Positions 33,569 to 43,041 of a stretch of 64,000 bases of DNA are shown piece after piece. A program made the translations under genes and the position numbers. The first letter of the stretch is position 1. The number at the start of each line of letters is the position of its first letter. Below the pieces are notes generated by a model. It did not search any database. It saw nothing but the letters and a program-made list of their open reading frames with translations, and was not told the origin of the DNA. The DNA comes from JAEHDI01 sp035455185 (GTDB lineage: Bacteria > Acidobacteriota > Terriglobia > Bryobacterales > Bryobacteraceae): assembly GCA_035455185.1 (NCBI GenBank), contig DATIFQ010000359.1, positions 6,272 through 70,271 on the forward strand, in the 5' to 3' direction.

Positions 33569-34495
33569 GTGCGAGCTTCGTTCTTCTGGGTCATTTCCTC
33601 ACTCGCTGTCCCGCTCACGCTCGCGGGACAGAACGCTCCGGCGAATCAGTACGTTGGCGGCGAAGTTTGCCGAAAGTGTCATCCGAACGTCTGGCTCAAT
33701 TTCTACAAGAACCCGCATTACAAGAGCGTCGCGAGCGGCACTGAGGCTCCGGATAAGACCGGATGCGAGGGTTGCCACGGCCCGGGGCAGGCGCATGTGC
33801 AGGCGTCCGGCGGCAAAGCCACCATCCGCGCCTTCTCCGTCATGGAACCGAAACAGGTGATTGACGCCTGCCTCGCCTGCCATAGCAGGGATCTCTCGAA
33901 GGCGAACATCCGCCGTTCGTCGCACACCCTGGCAGGCGTCGCGTGTTCAGACTGCCATTCCATTCACCGCTCGCCGATCCCGAAATTCCTGCTTGCGAAA
34001 GAGCAGCGGGACGTCTGCTACGGCTGCCACGCGCCGGTTCGCAGCCAGTTCTCGATGCCTTTCAAGCACCGTGTGAACGAAGGCTTCATGCAGTGCACGG
34101 ACTGCCATAATCCACACGGCGCACCCGCGGCGACGTGGCGCATGGGAGCCCGTCCGCGAATGGTTGAGCATGCGCTCGCCAATGAGGAGCCGTGCCTGAA
34201 GTGCCACTCGGACAAACGCGGCCCGTTCGTCTTCGAGCATCCGTCAGTGCGTGTCGACGGCTGTGAAACCTGCCACAATCCCCACGGCTCGACGAACGCC
34301 AAGCTTCTGCGGCGGCCGGTCGTATTCACGGTCTGCCTCGAATGCCACAACGGCGCGGGTGCCTTTGGCCGGCAGGGCGACGGGATCAGGACGCAGTCTG
34401 CCTCACACAACATGGCCGACCCACGCTACCAGAACTGCACTGCGTGTCACGTGCGAATCCACGGCTCGAACGCCGACCCTCTCTTTCTGCGATGA
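33569..34495 (+). CDS. Periplasmic decaheme c-type cytochrome (DmsE/MtrA/PioA-like)
   Basis: A 308-residue exported protein with a signal peptide and ten CXXCH haem-binding motifs: CRKCH, CEGCH, CLACH, CSDCH, CYGCH, CTDCH, CLKCH, CETCH, CLECH, CTACH. The number and spacing match MtrA/DmsE decaheme proteins, which carry electrons across the periplasm and into an outer-membrane barrel. The following gene, overlapping by four bases (ATGA at 34492), encodes such a barrel, so the two form a porin-cytochrome module for electron transfer to or from an extracellular partner. No outer-surface MtrC-like cytochrome follows. GTG 33569 is preferred over 33560 on promoter spacing. Confidence 0.88.
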   Translation: MRASFFWVISSLAVPLTLAGQNAPANQYVGGEVCRKCHPNVWLNFYKNPHYKSVASGTEAPDKTGCEGCHGPGQAHVQASGGKATIRAFSVMEPKQVIDACLACHSRDLSKANIRRSSHTLAGVACSDCHSIHRSPIPKFLLAKEQRDVCYGCHAPVRSQFSMPFKHRVNEGFMQCTDCHNPHGAPAATWRMGARPRMVEHALANEEPCLKCHSDKRGPFVFEHPSVRVDGCETCHNPHGSTNAKLLRRPVVFTVCLECHNGAGAFGRQGDGIRTQSASHNMADPRYQNCTACHVRIHGSNADPLFLR

Positions 34496-36474
34496 GGTCA
34501 CTTCTGATGAGGCGCACCGTGTTCTTAATCCTCGCTTCCCTCGGGCCGCTGGCGGGCCAGCAGACCGTCACTCCTACGGCAGCCACGGTCGGGCCTCCTC
34601 GCGGAACGGAGATCGGCAACTACAATGTGATGAACTCCTTCGAGACGGGATACCGGTTCCGCTCCGTGGGTGGCGATCTCGGCAAGTATCGAAGCGACGT
34701 CAACTTCGGCAACGGCATCCGGCTTCTCGGAAGCAGGCTCACCGTCAACTCGAAGGACGGTCACGGCAGCCTCTTCGACGAGATTGTGCTGTCCACTCAG
34801 GGTCTCGGAAACGATCCATACCAGTTCTCGTCGCTGAGGATTCAGAAGAACGGCCTCTACCGTTACGATCTCCTCTGGCGGCTCAGCGATTACTTCAACC
34901 CAGCGCTTCCGCTTGCCGGAGGCCTGCACCGCATGGACACCGAGCGCCGGATGCAGGATCACGATCTGGCGCTACTTCCGCAGTCCCCCGTGCGGTTGCT
35001 GCTCGGCTACACGCGGAATTCCCAAGACGGCGCGGCCCTCACGACCGTGCAGTCCTTCAGCGCTGGCGACGTCTCACCGGTGTTTGCCGACATCCGCCGC
35101 ATCCGGAATGAGTACCGGCTCGGAGGCGAAGCCGAACTGTTCGGCATGAAGCTGCACGTCGTGCGCGGCTGGGACGACTTCAAGGAGGACACGCCCTTTA
35201 CGCTTGCGCCCGGTACCGCTGGCACATCCTCCCCATTCACTACCTTCCGGCGGAACGAGCCGTATCACGGGACAACGCCTTGGTGGCGCGTTCATCTTCG
35301 CGGAGAAAACAAGTACTGGGCTGCGGCGGGACATTTCACGTACGCAATTGGCCGGCGCGATTTTATCTTCGATGAGGCCGCCGTCGGAACCGACCGGTTC
35401 GGCTCCGAGCGTAACCGGCAGGTCCTTGTCGCCGGCGACGGGCGGCGCCCGGTCACCTCTGGAAACGTCACTCTCAGCTTTTTTCCGACGGACAACCTAA
35501 CCATCTCCAACCACACCGCCTTCCACAACACGCGCATGGAAGGCGATTCCGTGTACAGAGAGTTAAACAACGCCACGGCCTCCGGCCCGTATCTGTTCTT
35601 CAACTTCCTCGGAATCCGGTCCATAACAAACACGACCGACGCGACCCTGCGCGTCTCGAAATGGCTGGGGCTTTACGGCGGCTATTACTACTCCACCCGG
35701 CGCATCCGTTCCGTCGAGCAGGTGGAGATTGATGGTGTTCCACAGCGGCTGCCTGCGAGTCAGGACAACCGCCTCCAATCTGGGCTCGCGGGAATTCGTC
35801 TGAACTTCGCCCGCTCCCTGACGGTAAGCCTCGACGCCGAGGTAGGACGCGCCGACCGGCCGTTCTTCCCGATTTCCGAGCGTGACTATCACGGCTTCAA
35901 CGCCCGCGTGCGGTACAAGTCAAAGTCGTTCGCCCTCTCGGCGTCCGCACGGACGAACTACAACACGAACTCTGTTTCTCTGTCGAGCCACAGCTCCCGA
36001 GGCCGTAATTATTCGGTGGACGGCTCGTGGACACCACGTGACTGGTTCTCTGTAGACGGCGGTTATTCGAAACTTCACCTCGATACGGCTTCAGGGATCG
36101 CCTACTTCGTCGATTTTGAGTTGATTCAGGGCGAGCGGTCGATCTATGTCAGCAACATTCATGCAGCCAACCTCGGCGTCCGTTTCGGTCTCGGAAAACG
36201 CGCTGACGTCTACACCGGCTACAGTCATGTTGAAGACACGGGTGACGGCCGCGTCAATCCTTTCATCGGGTCGGGCGCGCGACCCGATCCCTTCGTGCCC
36301 GCACAGACCTTCCCACTTGCGTTCCGGAGCCCGCTCGCCCGCTTATCGGTCCGCCTTCACGGCAACCTGCGCTGGAATGCCGGCTACCAGCACTACAACT
36401 ATCGCGAGGACTTCTTCGGCCGGCAGAGCTACCGCGCCCACACCGGCTATACGAGCGTGCTATGGTCTTTCTAA
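34492..36474 (+). CDS. MtrB/PioB-like outer-membrane barrel partner of the decaheme cytochrome
   Basis: A 660-residue protein with a signal peptide (ending near GPLAGQ) and many amphipathic strands of 10-14 residues alternating with polar loops, ending in GYTSVLWSF with a C-terminal aromatic residue as in outer-membrane barrels. Length and position after a DmsE/MtrA-type decaheme protein match the MtrB/PioB family (decaheme-associated outer-membrane protein), which sheathes the cytochrome. Recognition is by context and architecture; no CXXC motif, often found near the N-terminus of Shewanella MtrB, is present, and in fact I see no cysteine. ATG 34492 forms an ATGA overlap with the upstream stop; ATG 34507 is an alternative. 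Confidence 0.75.
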   Translation: MRSLLMRRTVFLILASLGPLAGQQTVTPTAATVGPPRGTEIGNYNVMNSFETGYRFRSVGGDLGKYRSDVNFGNGIRLLGSRLTVNSKDGHGSLFDEIVLSTQGLGNDPYQFSSLRIQKNGLYRYDLLWRLSDYFNPALPLAGGLHRMDTERRMQDHDLALLPQSPVRLLLGYTRNSQDGAALTTVQSFSAGDVSPVFADIRRIRNEYRLGGEAELFGMKLHVVRGWDDFKEDTPFTLAPGTAGTSSPFTTFRRNEPYHGTTPWWRVHLRGENKYWAAAGHFTYAIGRRDFIFDEAAVGTDRFGSERNRQVLVAGDGRRPVTSGNVTLSFFPTDNLTISNHTAFHNTRMEGDSVYRELNNATASGPYLFFNFLGIRSITNTTDATLRVSKWLGLYGGYYYSTRRIRSVEQVEIDGVPQRLPASQDNRLQSGLAGIRLNFARSLTVSLDAEVGRADRPFFPISERDYHGFNARVRYKSKSFALSASARTNYNTNSVSLSSHSSRGRNYSVDGSWTPRDWFSVDGGYSKLHLDTASGIAYFVDFELIQGERSIYVSNIHAANLGVRFGLGKRADVYTGYSHVEDTGDGRVNPFIGSGARPDPFVPAQTFPLAFRSPLARLSVRLHGNLRWNAGYQHYNYREDFFGRQSYRAHTGYTSVLWSF

Positions 36475-36477
36475 ACC

Positions 36478-36831
36478 ATGGAGCTCAAGCTCACGCTCTT
36501 CAACAGCATCACGCTGATGATCATGGGCTTTACGCTGCTGACGGTGATCCCGCTCGCGCGAGGACGCCTGAACCGTAACTGGCCGTTTCTTTACTTTCCT
36601 TTGGTTTTCGCCTACTGGCGAGCCTTCGACGGCGCCCTGAATACCTGGTGGATCTGCGCCGGACTGGTCATTGCCCTGCTCCTGCGCTTCGAGATCATCG
36701 GTGCAAGATCCCGTGCGCCGTTGCGGTGGCTGTCAGTCATCGCACTGGCTTATGTTTTTCTGCGGGGAGTGGATCTGCTGGTGGGAGGGGAACTGTTCTA
36801 CTTCTTTTCCGTCGGCAGGCCGGACGCCTGA
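36478..36831 (+). CDS. Small integral membrane protein, unknown
   Basis: A 117-residue protein with about four membrane helices (NSITLMIMGFTLLTVIPLA, WPFLYFPLVFAYW, WWICAGLVIALLLRF, WLSVIALAYVFLRGVDLL) and short polar connections. I do not recognise a family. It begins four bases after the barrel gene stop, so it is likely co-transcribed with the decaheme-barrel pair and could be an inner-membrane accessory, but it lacks haem or Fe-S motifs and cannot itself carry electrons in a known way. Its 3' end overlaps the convergent rhodanese gene by 34 bp. Confidence 0.6.
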   Translation: MELKLTLFNSITLMIMGFTLLTVIPLARGRLNRNWPFLYFPLVFAYWRAFDGALNTWWICAGLVIALLLRFEIIGARSRAPLRWLSVIALAYVFLRGVDLLVGGELFYFFSVGRPDA

Positions 36832-37195
36832 TACGCCCGCCAGCCTCCGTCGAGCGAGATAACGTCCGTGTAGCCCATCTTCTGGAGCGCGTCTGCCGCG
36901 AGCGCGGAGCGATACCCACCGCCGCAATAAAGCACCATTTTTGTGCTCTTTTCCGGGACATGAGTCTCGATATCGCGCTCGATAATTCCCTTGCCGAGAT
37001 GCAGCGCGCCGGCGGCATGCCCGGCAGCCCACTCGCTCTCCTCGCGGGTGTCAACGAGGAGGAACTTCTCGCCCGAGGAGACCAGCCTCTTGTAGCCGTC
37101 GATGTCGATCTGCCGCACCCGCGACTTGGAGTCGTTGACCAGCGCGAGAAAGCCTGGGTTGTGCCGTTTGCCGCCGTGAGAGAGAGCCATAAGAG

Positions 37196-37199
<4 letters not shown>
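36798..37199 (-). CDS. Rhodanese-like domain protein
   Basis: A 133-residue single rhodanese domain. The active-site loop is YCGGGYRS with catalytic cysteine C92, and FLLVDTREESEWAAGHAAGALHL is the N-terminal rhodanese signature. Such proteins carry persulfide sulfur for thiosulfate metabolism, Fe-S or thionucleoside synthesis. The gene follows murA with an ATGA overlap (37196-37199), as the last gene of the DegT-isomerase-murQ-murA operon. Its relation to cell-wall enzymes is not obvious. The 3' end overlaps the convergent membrane protein gene by 34 bp. Cytoplasmic. Confidence 0.87.
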
Positions 37200-38444
<1,245 letters not shown>

Positions 38445-38452
<8 letters not shown>

Positions 38453-39338
38453 GCCGCAACGCCTCCGACACCCGGCCGCCGCAGGCCGTCAACTTCTTTT
38501 CGGCTTCCTCGCGGGAGACCCCGAGCCTCGCCATCACAATCGCAGTTCTGACGGTGCCGCCGGACTGTTCGAGCAACGCTCCGGCCTGCTCGTAATCGAC
38601 TTCCGCTGCCTTTGCAATGATTCTCCTCGCACGATTGACGAGTTTCTCGTTGGTCGGCTGCACGTTGACCATGAGGTTGCCGAACACGTACCCAAGGCGA
38701 ATCATCGTCGCAGTCGAGATCATGTTCAAGACAAGCTTGGTCGCCGTGCCAGCCTTCAGCCGCGTCGAACCGGTCACGACCTCTGGTCCCGGAAGCGGCG
38801 CGATCGGAATTTCCACTGCCCGCGAAAGCTCCGAGTCCGGCGTGCAACTGATCCCTGCTGTCACGGCGCCGATTCTCCGCGCGGCGGCGACCGCACCCAG
38901 CACATATGGGGTGCGGCCACTGGCCGCGATCCCCACAAGCACGTCTTTCGCGCTGAAGCCGCGATCCTTAAGGTCGCGCGCGCCTCGCTCCGGATCGTCC
39001 TCAATCCCCTCGGCCGAATGGGCGAGCGCCCGCTCGCCGCCGGCGATGATGCCCTGCACCGTTCCCGGCGATACGTTGAACGTCGGTGGGCATTCGGAGG
39101 CGTCCAGCACACCGAGCCGTCCGCTCGTGCCTGCGCCGATGTAGAACAACCGCCCGCCCTGCTTGATCGCCGCTACGGCCGCATCCACCAGGCGGGCGAC
39201 GTTAGGAATTTGGGAAGTCACCGAGGCGGCGACCTTCATATCCTCGGCGTTGAAGATCTGAAGTATTCCTTCGGTGGAGAGGGCGTCAATTCCTTCGGAT
39301 TCGGGATTCGGCTGTTCGGTCAGGAGTTTACCGAGCAT
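38445..39338 (-). CDS. murQ: N-acetylmuramic acid 6-phosphate etherase (MurQ)
   Basis: A 297-residue SIS-domain enzyme that cleaves the lactyl ether of MurNAc 6-phosphate to give GlcNAc 6-phosphate and lactate in peptidoglycan recycling. Conserved segments include the N-terminal TEQPNPES, FYIGAGTSGRLGVLDASECPPTF (sugar-phosphate site and catalytic glutamate), and the second SIS-domain stretch GAVTAGISCTPDSELSRA; STRLKAGTATKLVLNMIST is the family signature. The length is normal. It starts four bases after the TIM-barrel isomerase stop and overlaps murA by eight. No MurNAc kinase (AnmK or MurK) is in this window. Confidence 0.94.
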
Positions 39339-39342
39339 GGCC

Positions 39343-40179
39343 CTACACTGCGCCTGCCTTCTTCATCACCACAAGTGTGGTCTGCAGACCGAGGCGCGCC
39401 CCGTCCTCGGGGGCCGTGTCCTTCTTCAGTCGGCCAAGCACTTCTGGACTCACGCCGTACTTGTAACCCACCTTCTTCAGAGCTTGGAAGAAGCCGGCCA
39501 GGTCGATGACACCTTCTCCCGGCATCAGCCGCTGGTTGTCGCGTATCTGATCCGGGGGCAGCTTCGGCGCGTCGGACACATGCACGTGTACGATCCGCTC
39601 GGCCCCTGCGTCCTCGATGTCGCGGGTCGTAGCGCCCGCATGATGCCAATGCCACGCATCGAGCAGCAACCCCACGGTCGGTCCGCACTCCTTGCAGAAA
39701 TCGAGCATCTCGTCCATTCGCCAGATAAACTCGTGCGGATGCAGTTTCCGGAGATGCATCGGGCTCACGAACTCAAGGCCCAGGCGCATTCGCGAGGGCG
39801 CCAGGATCGCTGCGACCGCCTGAAATCGGTCTTTGTAAATCTTGCGCAGCTCCGCCTTCGGAGTGTCGCTCGAAGGCAGAATCCAAGTCAGCAGCCCCGG
39901 CGCTCCGATGGAGGCTGAGAACTTCACTGTCGGCTCGAGCTTCTTGAGGTCCGCCTGGAACGTTGCTTCGTCTTTTCGGAACTCAACCAGCAGGTCGGTC
40001 GCCGCGGGCTTGAGTTTGAGCGTCTTCAGAAGTGCGCGGGTCGAATCCAGTCCCTCACTCATCGCCCGGCTGAGATAGATTTCCGTTCCGGGATAACCCA
40101 GCCGGGCGGCCATGTGAGCGAACTCCGGCCAGCCCACCTTCGCACCTGCGAGCAGCGAACCGTTCAAACAGACGTACAC
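39343..40179 (-). CDS. Sugar phosphate isomerase/epimerase (AP endonuclease 2 fold)
   Basis: A 278-residue xylose-isomerase-like TIM barrel. Probable metal ligands are visible in their usual order: a Glu in RLGLEFVSP, an Asp in LLLDAWHWHHAG, a His in IVHVHVSDA and a Glu in GVSPEVLG. Members isomerise or epimerise sugars or inositol derivatives. The start is GTG 40179 with a strong AGGAGGA six bases upstream. It lies between a DegT aminotransferase and murQ in one minus-strand operon, so an amino-sugar or muropeptide-derived sugar could be the substrate; that is inference. Cytoplasmic (no signal peptide). Confidence 0.82.
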   Translation of the reverse strand: MYVCLNGSLLAGAKVGWPEFAHMAARLGYPGTEIYLSRAMSEGLDSTRALLKTLKLKPAATDLLVEFRKDEATFQADLKKLEPTVKFSASIGAPGLLTWILPSSDTPKAELRKIYKDRFQAVAAILAPSRMRLGLEFVSPMHLRKLHPHEFIWRMDEMLDFCKECGPTVGLLLDAWHWHHAGATTRDIEDAGAERIVHVHVSDAPKLPPDQIRDNQRLMPGEGVIDLAGFFQALKKVGYKYGVSPEVLGRLKKDTAPEDGARLGLQTTLVVMKKAGAV

Positions 40180-40188
40180 CGCATCCTC

Positions 40189-41502
40189 CTAATAGTTCTT
40201 TTCTTTCTCTACCCGCGGTCGGTCGGCACGGCTCATCGACTTGACGCCTGCCAGGGACATGTCCGCTTTCACCAACGCATCCGTACCCGCCATCACCTTC
40301 GCGACCGCTCTCCCGATGTCCTCGACATCGGCCTCGTCGCCAAGCAGCAGGAATTGCGGAAGCCACACCGATTCCTCGTAGGCCGCCCGCTCCGCTACCG
40401 GGCAGCGGAAGGCACGGTAGTTGACTGGCTCCTCACGGTCGATCCGAAGCTGCGGGAAGTCCTCCGGCTTCGCACCGAAGAGGTCGCTGCGATAGACCGG
40501 CTCATAGAACCGTCCGTCGCTCGGAATGCCCTCAGCATCCAGCGCCGCGACGAACAGGTCGCGAGAGACGCGCCGATCCGCCGGCCGATATTGGAAATCG
40601 TAGTTGTAGATGGCCTCGCGCGTCAGCGCGGGCTGGGCAGGCAACGGACGGACACCGTCGATTCCAGCCAGCATTTTGGTCAGCAGCGTGGCGTGCCTCG
40701 ACCGCTTTGCGGCAAGCTCTTCCAGCCGCTCCAGTTGTCCAAGCAATACCGCTGCCTGGAACTCCGTGATCCGGTAGTTCGATCCGACGATCCGCTTCTT
40801 GAACTGGTCCGTGACGCTCGCCCGGCCGCAGTTGACCAGCGACTGCACCAGCTCGAAGCAATCCAGCCGTGAGGTAATGACAATCCCGCCCTCGCCCGAG
40901 GTCATCAGCTTGCTGGACTGGAGGCTGAAACAGCCGATGTCGCCCATTGACCCAGCGCCCCTGCCCTTGTACTGTCCGCCGTGCACGTGGGCGCAATCCT
41001 CGATCACGATCAGATCGCGCTCCTCGGCGAGCTTCAGCAGCGGGTCCATTTCGGCAAATCGCATGGCGAGGTGTACTGGCAGTAGCGCTTTTGTGCGTGG
41101 CGTCAGCGCTTGCCGGGCCGCCTCGACGTCCATGCAATACGTATCGGGATCGACGTCCACGAAGATCGGGATCGCGCCGGCGTCTAGCACCGCCGTGGCA
41201 GTACCGTCCCAGGTGTAGGCCGGGACGATCACTTCGTCGCCGAAGCCGACGCCTGCAGCCTTCAGCGCTGCCAGTATGGCAATCGTCCCGTTGGCAAGGC
41301 AGCAGCCGTACCGCGCCCCATGATGGGAGGCGAATTTCCGCGCAAACTCATCCGCAAGCAGGTTTGGAAACGGGTAACCACCCCAGTTGCGGCTCTCGAG
41401 CACAGCTACCAACCGCTCTCGGTCGCGGCCGTCGTATTGGGGCCATGCCGGAAAGGGCTTGTTTCGAACGGGCTTGCCGCCGAGGATCGCCAAGTCGCTC
41501 AT
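40189..41502 (-). CDS. DegT/DnrJ/EryC1/StrS family aminotransferase
   Basis: A 437-residue PLP-dependent aminotransferase of the type that aminates keto-sugars, or related cyclitols, at C3 or C4. The PLP lysine is K198 in SLQSSKLMTSGEGG, preceded by the DCAHVHGGQYKG segment and VPAYTWDGTA; the order is that of the family. The C-terminus is extended by about 25 charged residues (SMSRADRPRVEKEKNY). ATG 41502 is chosen from a longer open frame, because the family begins there and a -10-like GATACT lies seven bases upstream. It heads the five-gene operon ending in rhodanese. An alternative -10, TATAGG, lies just upstream. Confidence 0.88.
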   Translation of the reverse strand: MSDLAILGGKPVRNKPFPAWPQYDGRDRERLVAVLESRNWGGYPFPNLLADEFARKFASHHGARYGCCLANGTIAILAALKAAGVGFGDEVIVPAYTWDGTATAVLDAGAIPIFVDVDPDTYCMDVEAARQALTPRTKALLPVHLAMRFAEMDPLLKLAEERDLIVIEDCAHVHGGQYKGRGAGSMGDIGCFSLQSSKLMTSGEGGIVITSRLDCFELVQSLVNCGRASVTDQFKKRIVGSNYRITEFQAAVLLGQLERLEELAAKRSRHATLLTKMLAGIDGVRPLPAQPALTREAIYNYDFQYRPADRRVSRDLFVAALDAEGIPSDGRFYEPVYRSDLFGAKPEDFPQLRIDREEPVNYRAFRCPVAERAAYEESVWLPQFLLLGDEADVEDIGRAVAKVMAGTDALVKADMSLAGVKSMSRADRPRVEKEKNY

Positions 41503-41509
41503 CTGAACT

Positions 41510-41515
41510 AGTATC
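41510..41515 (-). promoter_or_regulatory. -10-like box of a likely leaderless promoter
   Basis: GATACT on the minus strand lies seven bases before ATG 41502; TATAGG (41520-41515) immediately upstream is a second candidate. No Shine-Dalgarno is visible. Confidence 0.35.
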
Positions 41516-41630
41516 CTATAGGGAACTTCCCGGCGATACCGCTTTCGGCTTATGGACCGGGCGGTCTCAAGGAGAGCGATGGGCACTCCCGTGGCGTTGG
41601 GACGGCAGGTCTGTGGAAGTGCGTTGATAC

Positions 41631-41661
41631 CCCCGGGCGCGGCGTGAACCGGCGCCCGGGG
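41631..41661 (-). terminator. Perfect GC-rich hairpin after the IscA-type gene
   Basis: Arms CCCCGGGCGC (41631-41640) and GCGCCCGGGG (41652-41661) pair perfectly over ten bases with an 11-base loop. In minus-strand direction it starts 22 bases after the IscA-type stop at 41684. No U tract. It lies in the 181-bp gap before the DegT gene. Confidence 0.5.
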
Positions 41662-41683
41662 CGGAAGGAATCCCGGATGGGCC

Positions 41684-42007
41684 TCAAGCGTTGAATGAAC
41701 TGCCGCAGCCGCATGTCGACTTCACGTTCGGGTTATCGAACTTAAACCCTGACCCTTCAAGGGTTTCCACGTAGTCGACTTTGGCGCCATCAAGATAGAG
41801 CATGCTCGCTTGGTCAACGAAGACTTTGAGGCCGTCAAATTCGTAAGTTTTGTCGAGGAGGCCCGGGCTGTTCTCGAAAGCCATGGAGTAGCTGAAACCG
41901 GAGCAACCCCCACCCACTACTGCGATTCGAAGACCAGCCGGCTTGGGCTCCTGCATGTCCAGGATTTCCTTCACCTTGCCGACGGCCGTCTCGGTAATCT
42001 GAATCAT
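41684..42007 (-). CDS. A-type Fe-S cluster carrier (IscA/ErpA/HesB family)
   Basis: A 107-residue A-type carrier. The three ligand cysteines C35 (GGGCSGFSY), C99 and C101 (STCGCGSSF) occupy the same positions as in E. coli IscA, so it should bind and transfer Fe-S clusters to apoproteins. The window encodes many Fe-S proteins (radical SAM enzymes, AddA/AddB, a ferredoxin-tailed reductase) that could be clients. IscA, ErpA and SufA are not distinguishable by eye. Cytoplasmic. A promoter TTGGCG-18-TAGAAT lies upstream, with GGGAG before the start. Confidence 0.92.
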   Translation of the reverse strand: MIQITETAVGKVKEILDMQEPKPAGLRIAVVGGGCSGFSYSMAFENSPGLLDKTYEFDGLKVFVDQASMLYLDGAKVDYVETLEGSGFKFDNPNVKSTCGCGSSFNA

Positions 42008-42043
42008 ATGTAATCTCCCTCTATCAGGACTCCTACCCCTCCC

Positions 42044-42073
42044 ATTCTACAGGTTGAGGCGGTAGCCCGCCAA
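42044..42073 (-). promoter_or_regulatory. Sigma-70-like promoter of the IscA-type gene
   Basis: On the minus strand TTGGCG (42073-42068) is followed after 18 bases by TAGAAT (42049-42044). The leader would be about 30-35 bases and includes GGGAG near the start codon. Confidence 0.45.
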
Positions 42074-42249
42074 TCTACCCCGTCACTGCCACTTTATATC
42101 GATGTGGCTCCCAGGCGCAGGTTTCGCGAATCTGGTATGTTGTTCGAGGAGCCGTCGGGGGAGAAACGGCGCCGGGTCTTCGGAAAGGGAGATCGAGGCG
42201 CCGCAAGACGCTGAAACCGCTCGGTTGTCTGCCGCGTCGTAACAACTGT

Positions 42250-42915
42250 ATGAGCGGGATCAGCGGTGCACTCCCATTACCGTTGGCGGGCGGACGAGAG
42301 CGCGCAAAGGGCAAGGTGGACTACCGCAATACCGAGGAGGGCCTTCTTGTACGCCGGGTGCAAAAAGGCGACGAGATGGCCTTCCGGGACGTCGTGGAAC
42401 GATACCAATCGAAGGTGTTCTCCATCATCTACGGTATTTTGCGGAATCACAACGATGCGGAGGACATCGCCCAGCAGGTGTTCTCCAAAGTCTATTTCTC
42501 GATCCGGAATTTCGATTTCCGCAGTTCCCTGCTCACATGGATTTACAAGATCACAGTGAACGAGTGTTACGACTATCTTCGGAAGAAGAGGGTCCGGAAG
42601 CTCGTTTACGAGAGCGATTTCAGTGAAGAGGACACCGCTCGCCTGCATAGCTCTGCGGCGGTGAAAGACGCAAGTCCCTCGTTTGATACAAGCCTTGCGC
42701 AGCGCGACTACGTGTGGAAACTGCTCGAGAAAGTCTCCGAAGAAGACCGCAGGCTTATGCTTTTGAAAGAGGTCGAGGGACATTCGGTTGAAGAGTTGGC
42801 TGCGATGACGGGCATGAATGAGAATACAATCAAGGTGAAGCTCTTTCGTGCCCGTCAGAAGCTGCTGAAGGTTGCCCAGCGACTGGCCCGTTCCACGGGC
42901 ACGGCGACGGCATGA
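42250..42915 (+). CDS. ECF-type RNA polymerase sigma factor
   Basis: A 221-residue sigma-70 family protein with region 2 (MAFRDVVERYQSKVFSIIYGILRNHNDAEDIAQQVF, including the DAED segment contacting core and -10) and region 4 (LLEKVSEEDRRLMLLKEVEGHSVEELAAMTGMNENTIKVKLFRARQKL) typical of RpoE/SigW-like ECF factors. About 30 extra N-terminal residues precede region 2, so an internal start is possible. The next gene encodes a zinc-finger anti-sigma factor and then a CpxP-like protein, pointing to an envelope-stress response. The 242-bp divergent gap upstream (42008-42249) holds no other gene. Confidence 0.92.
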   Translation: MSGISGALPLPLAGGRERAKGKVDYRNTEEGLLVRRVQKGDEMAFRDVVERYQSKVFSIIYGILRNHNDAEDIAQQVFSKVYFSIRNFDFRSSLLTWIYKITVNECYDYLRKKRVRKLVYESDFSEEDTARLHSSAAVKDASPSFDTSLAQRDYVWKLLEKVSEEDRRLMLLKEVEGHSVEELAAMTGMNENTIKVKLFRARQKLLKVAQRLARSTGTATA

Positions 42916-42916
42916 C

Positions 42917-42944
42917 TTGAGGAACGCGGACGGAAGTGTATAAT
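42917..42944 (+). promoter_or_regulatory. Candidate promoter before the anti-sigma gene
   Basis: TTGAGG (42917-42922) is separated by 16 bases from a perfect TATAAT (42939-42944), just after the sigma factor gene. It could allow separate transcription of the anti-sigma and CpxP-like genes, with a leader of about 90 bases. Confidence 0.5.
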
Positions 42945-43041
42945 CCGCACAATATGGTGGAAACGCTCTCCGGCAGAACGGACAAAAGATCCGAAATGGA
43001 GACCGGGGAGGCGGATTTCGCAGGCTTTGAGGGAAGAAGTG

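Noticed and set aside
33660..34470. Regularly spaced Cys-rich repeats considered as a repeat array
   Set aside because: They are the ten CXXCH haem motifs of the cytochrome coding sequence, not a DNA repeat or CRISPR array.
42008..42249. Search for tRNA, riboswitch or small RNA in the longest intergenic region
   Set aside because: No cloverleaf with a GTTCGA-type T arm and no conserved riboswitch core could be recognised; only promoter-like sequences for the flanking divergent genes.
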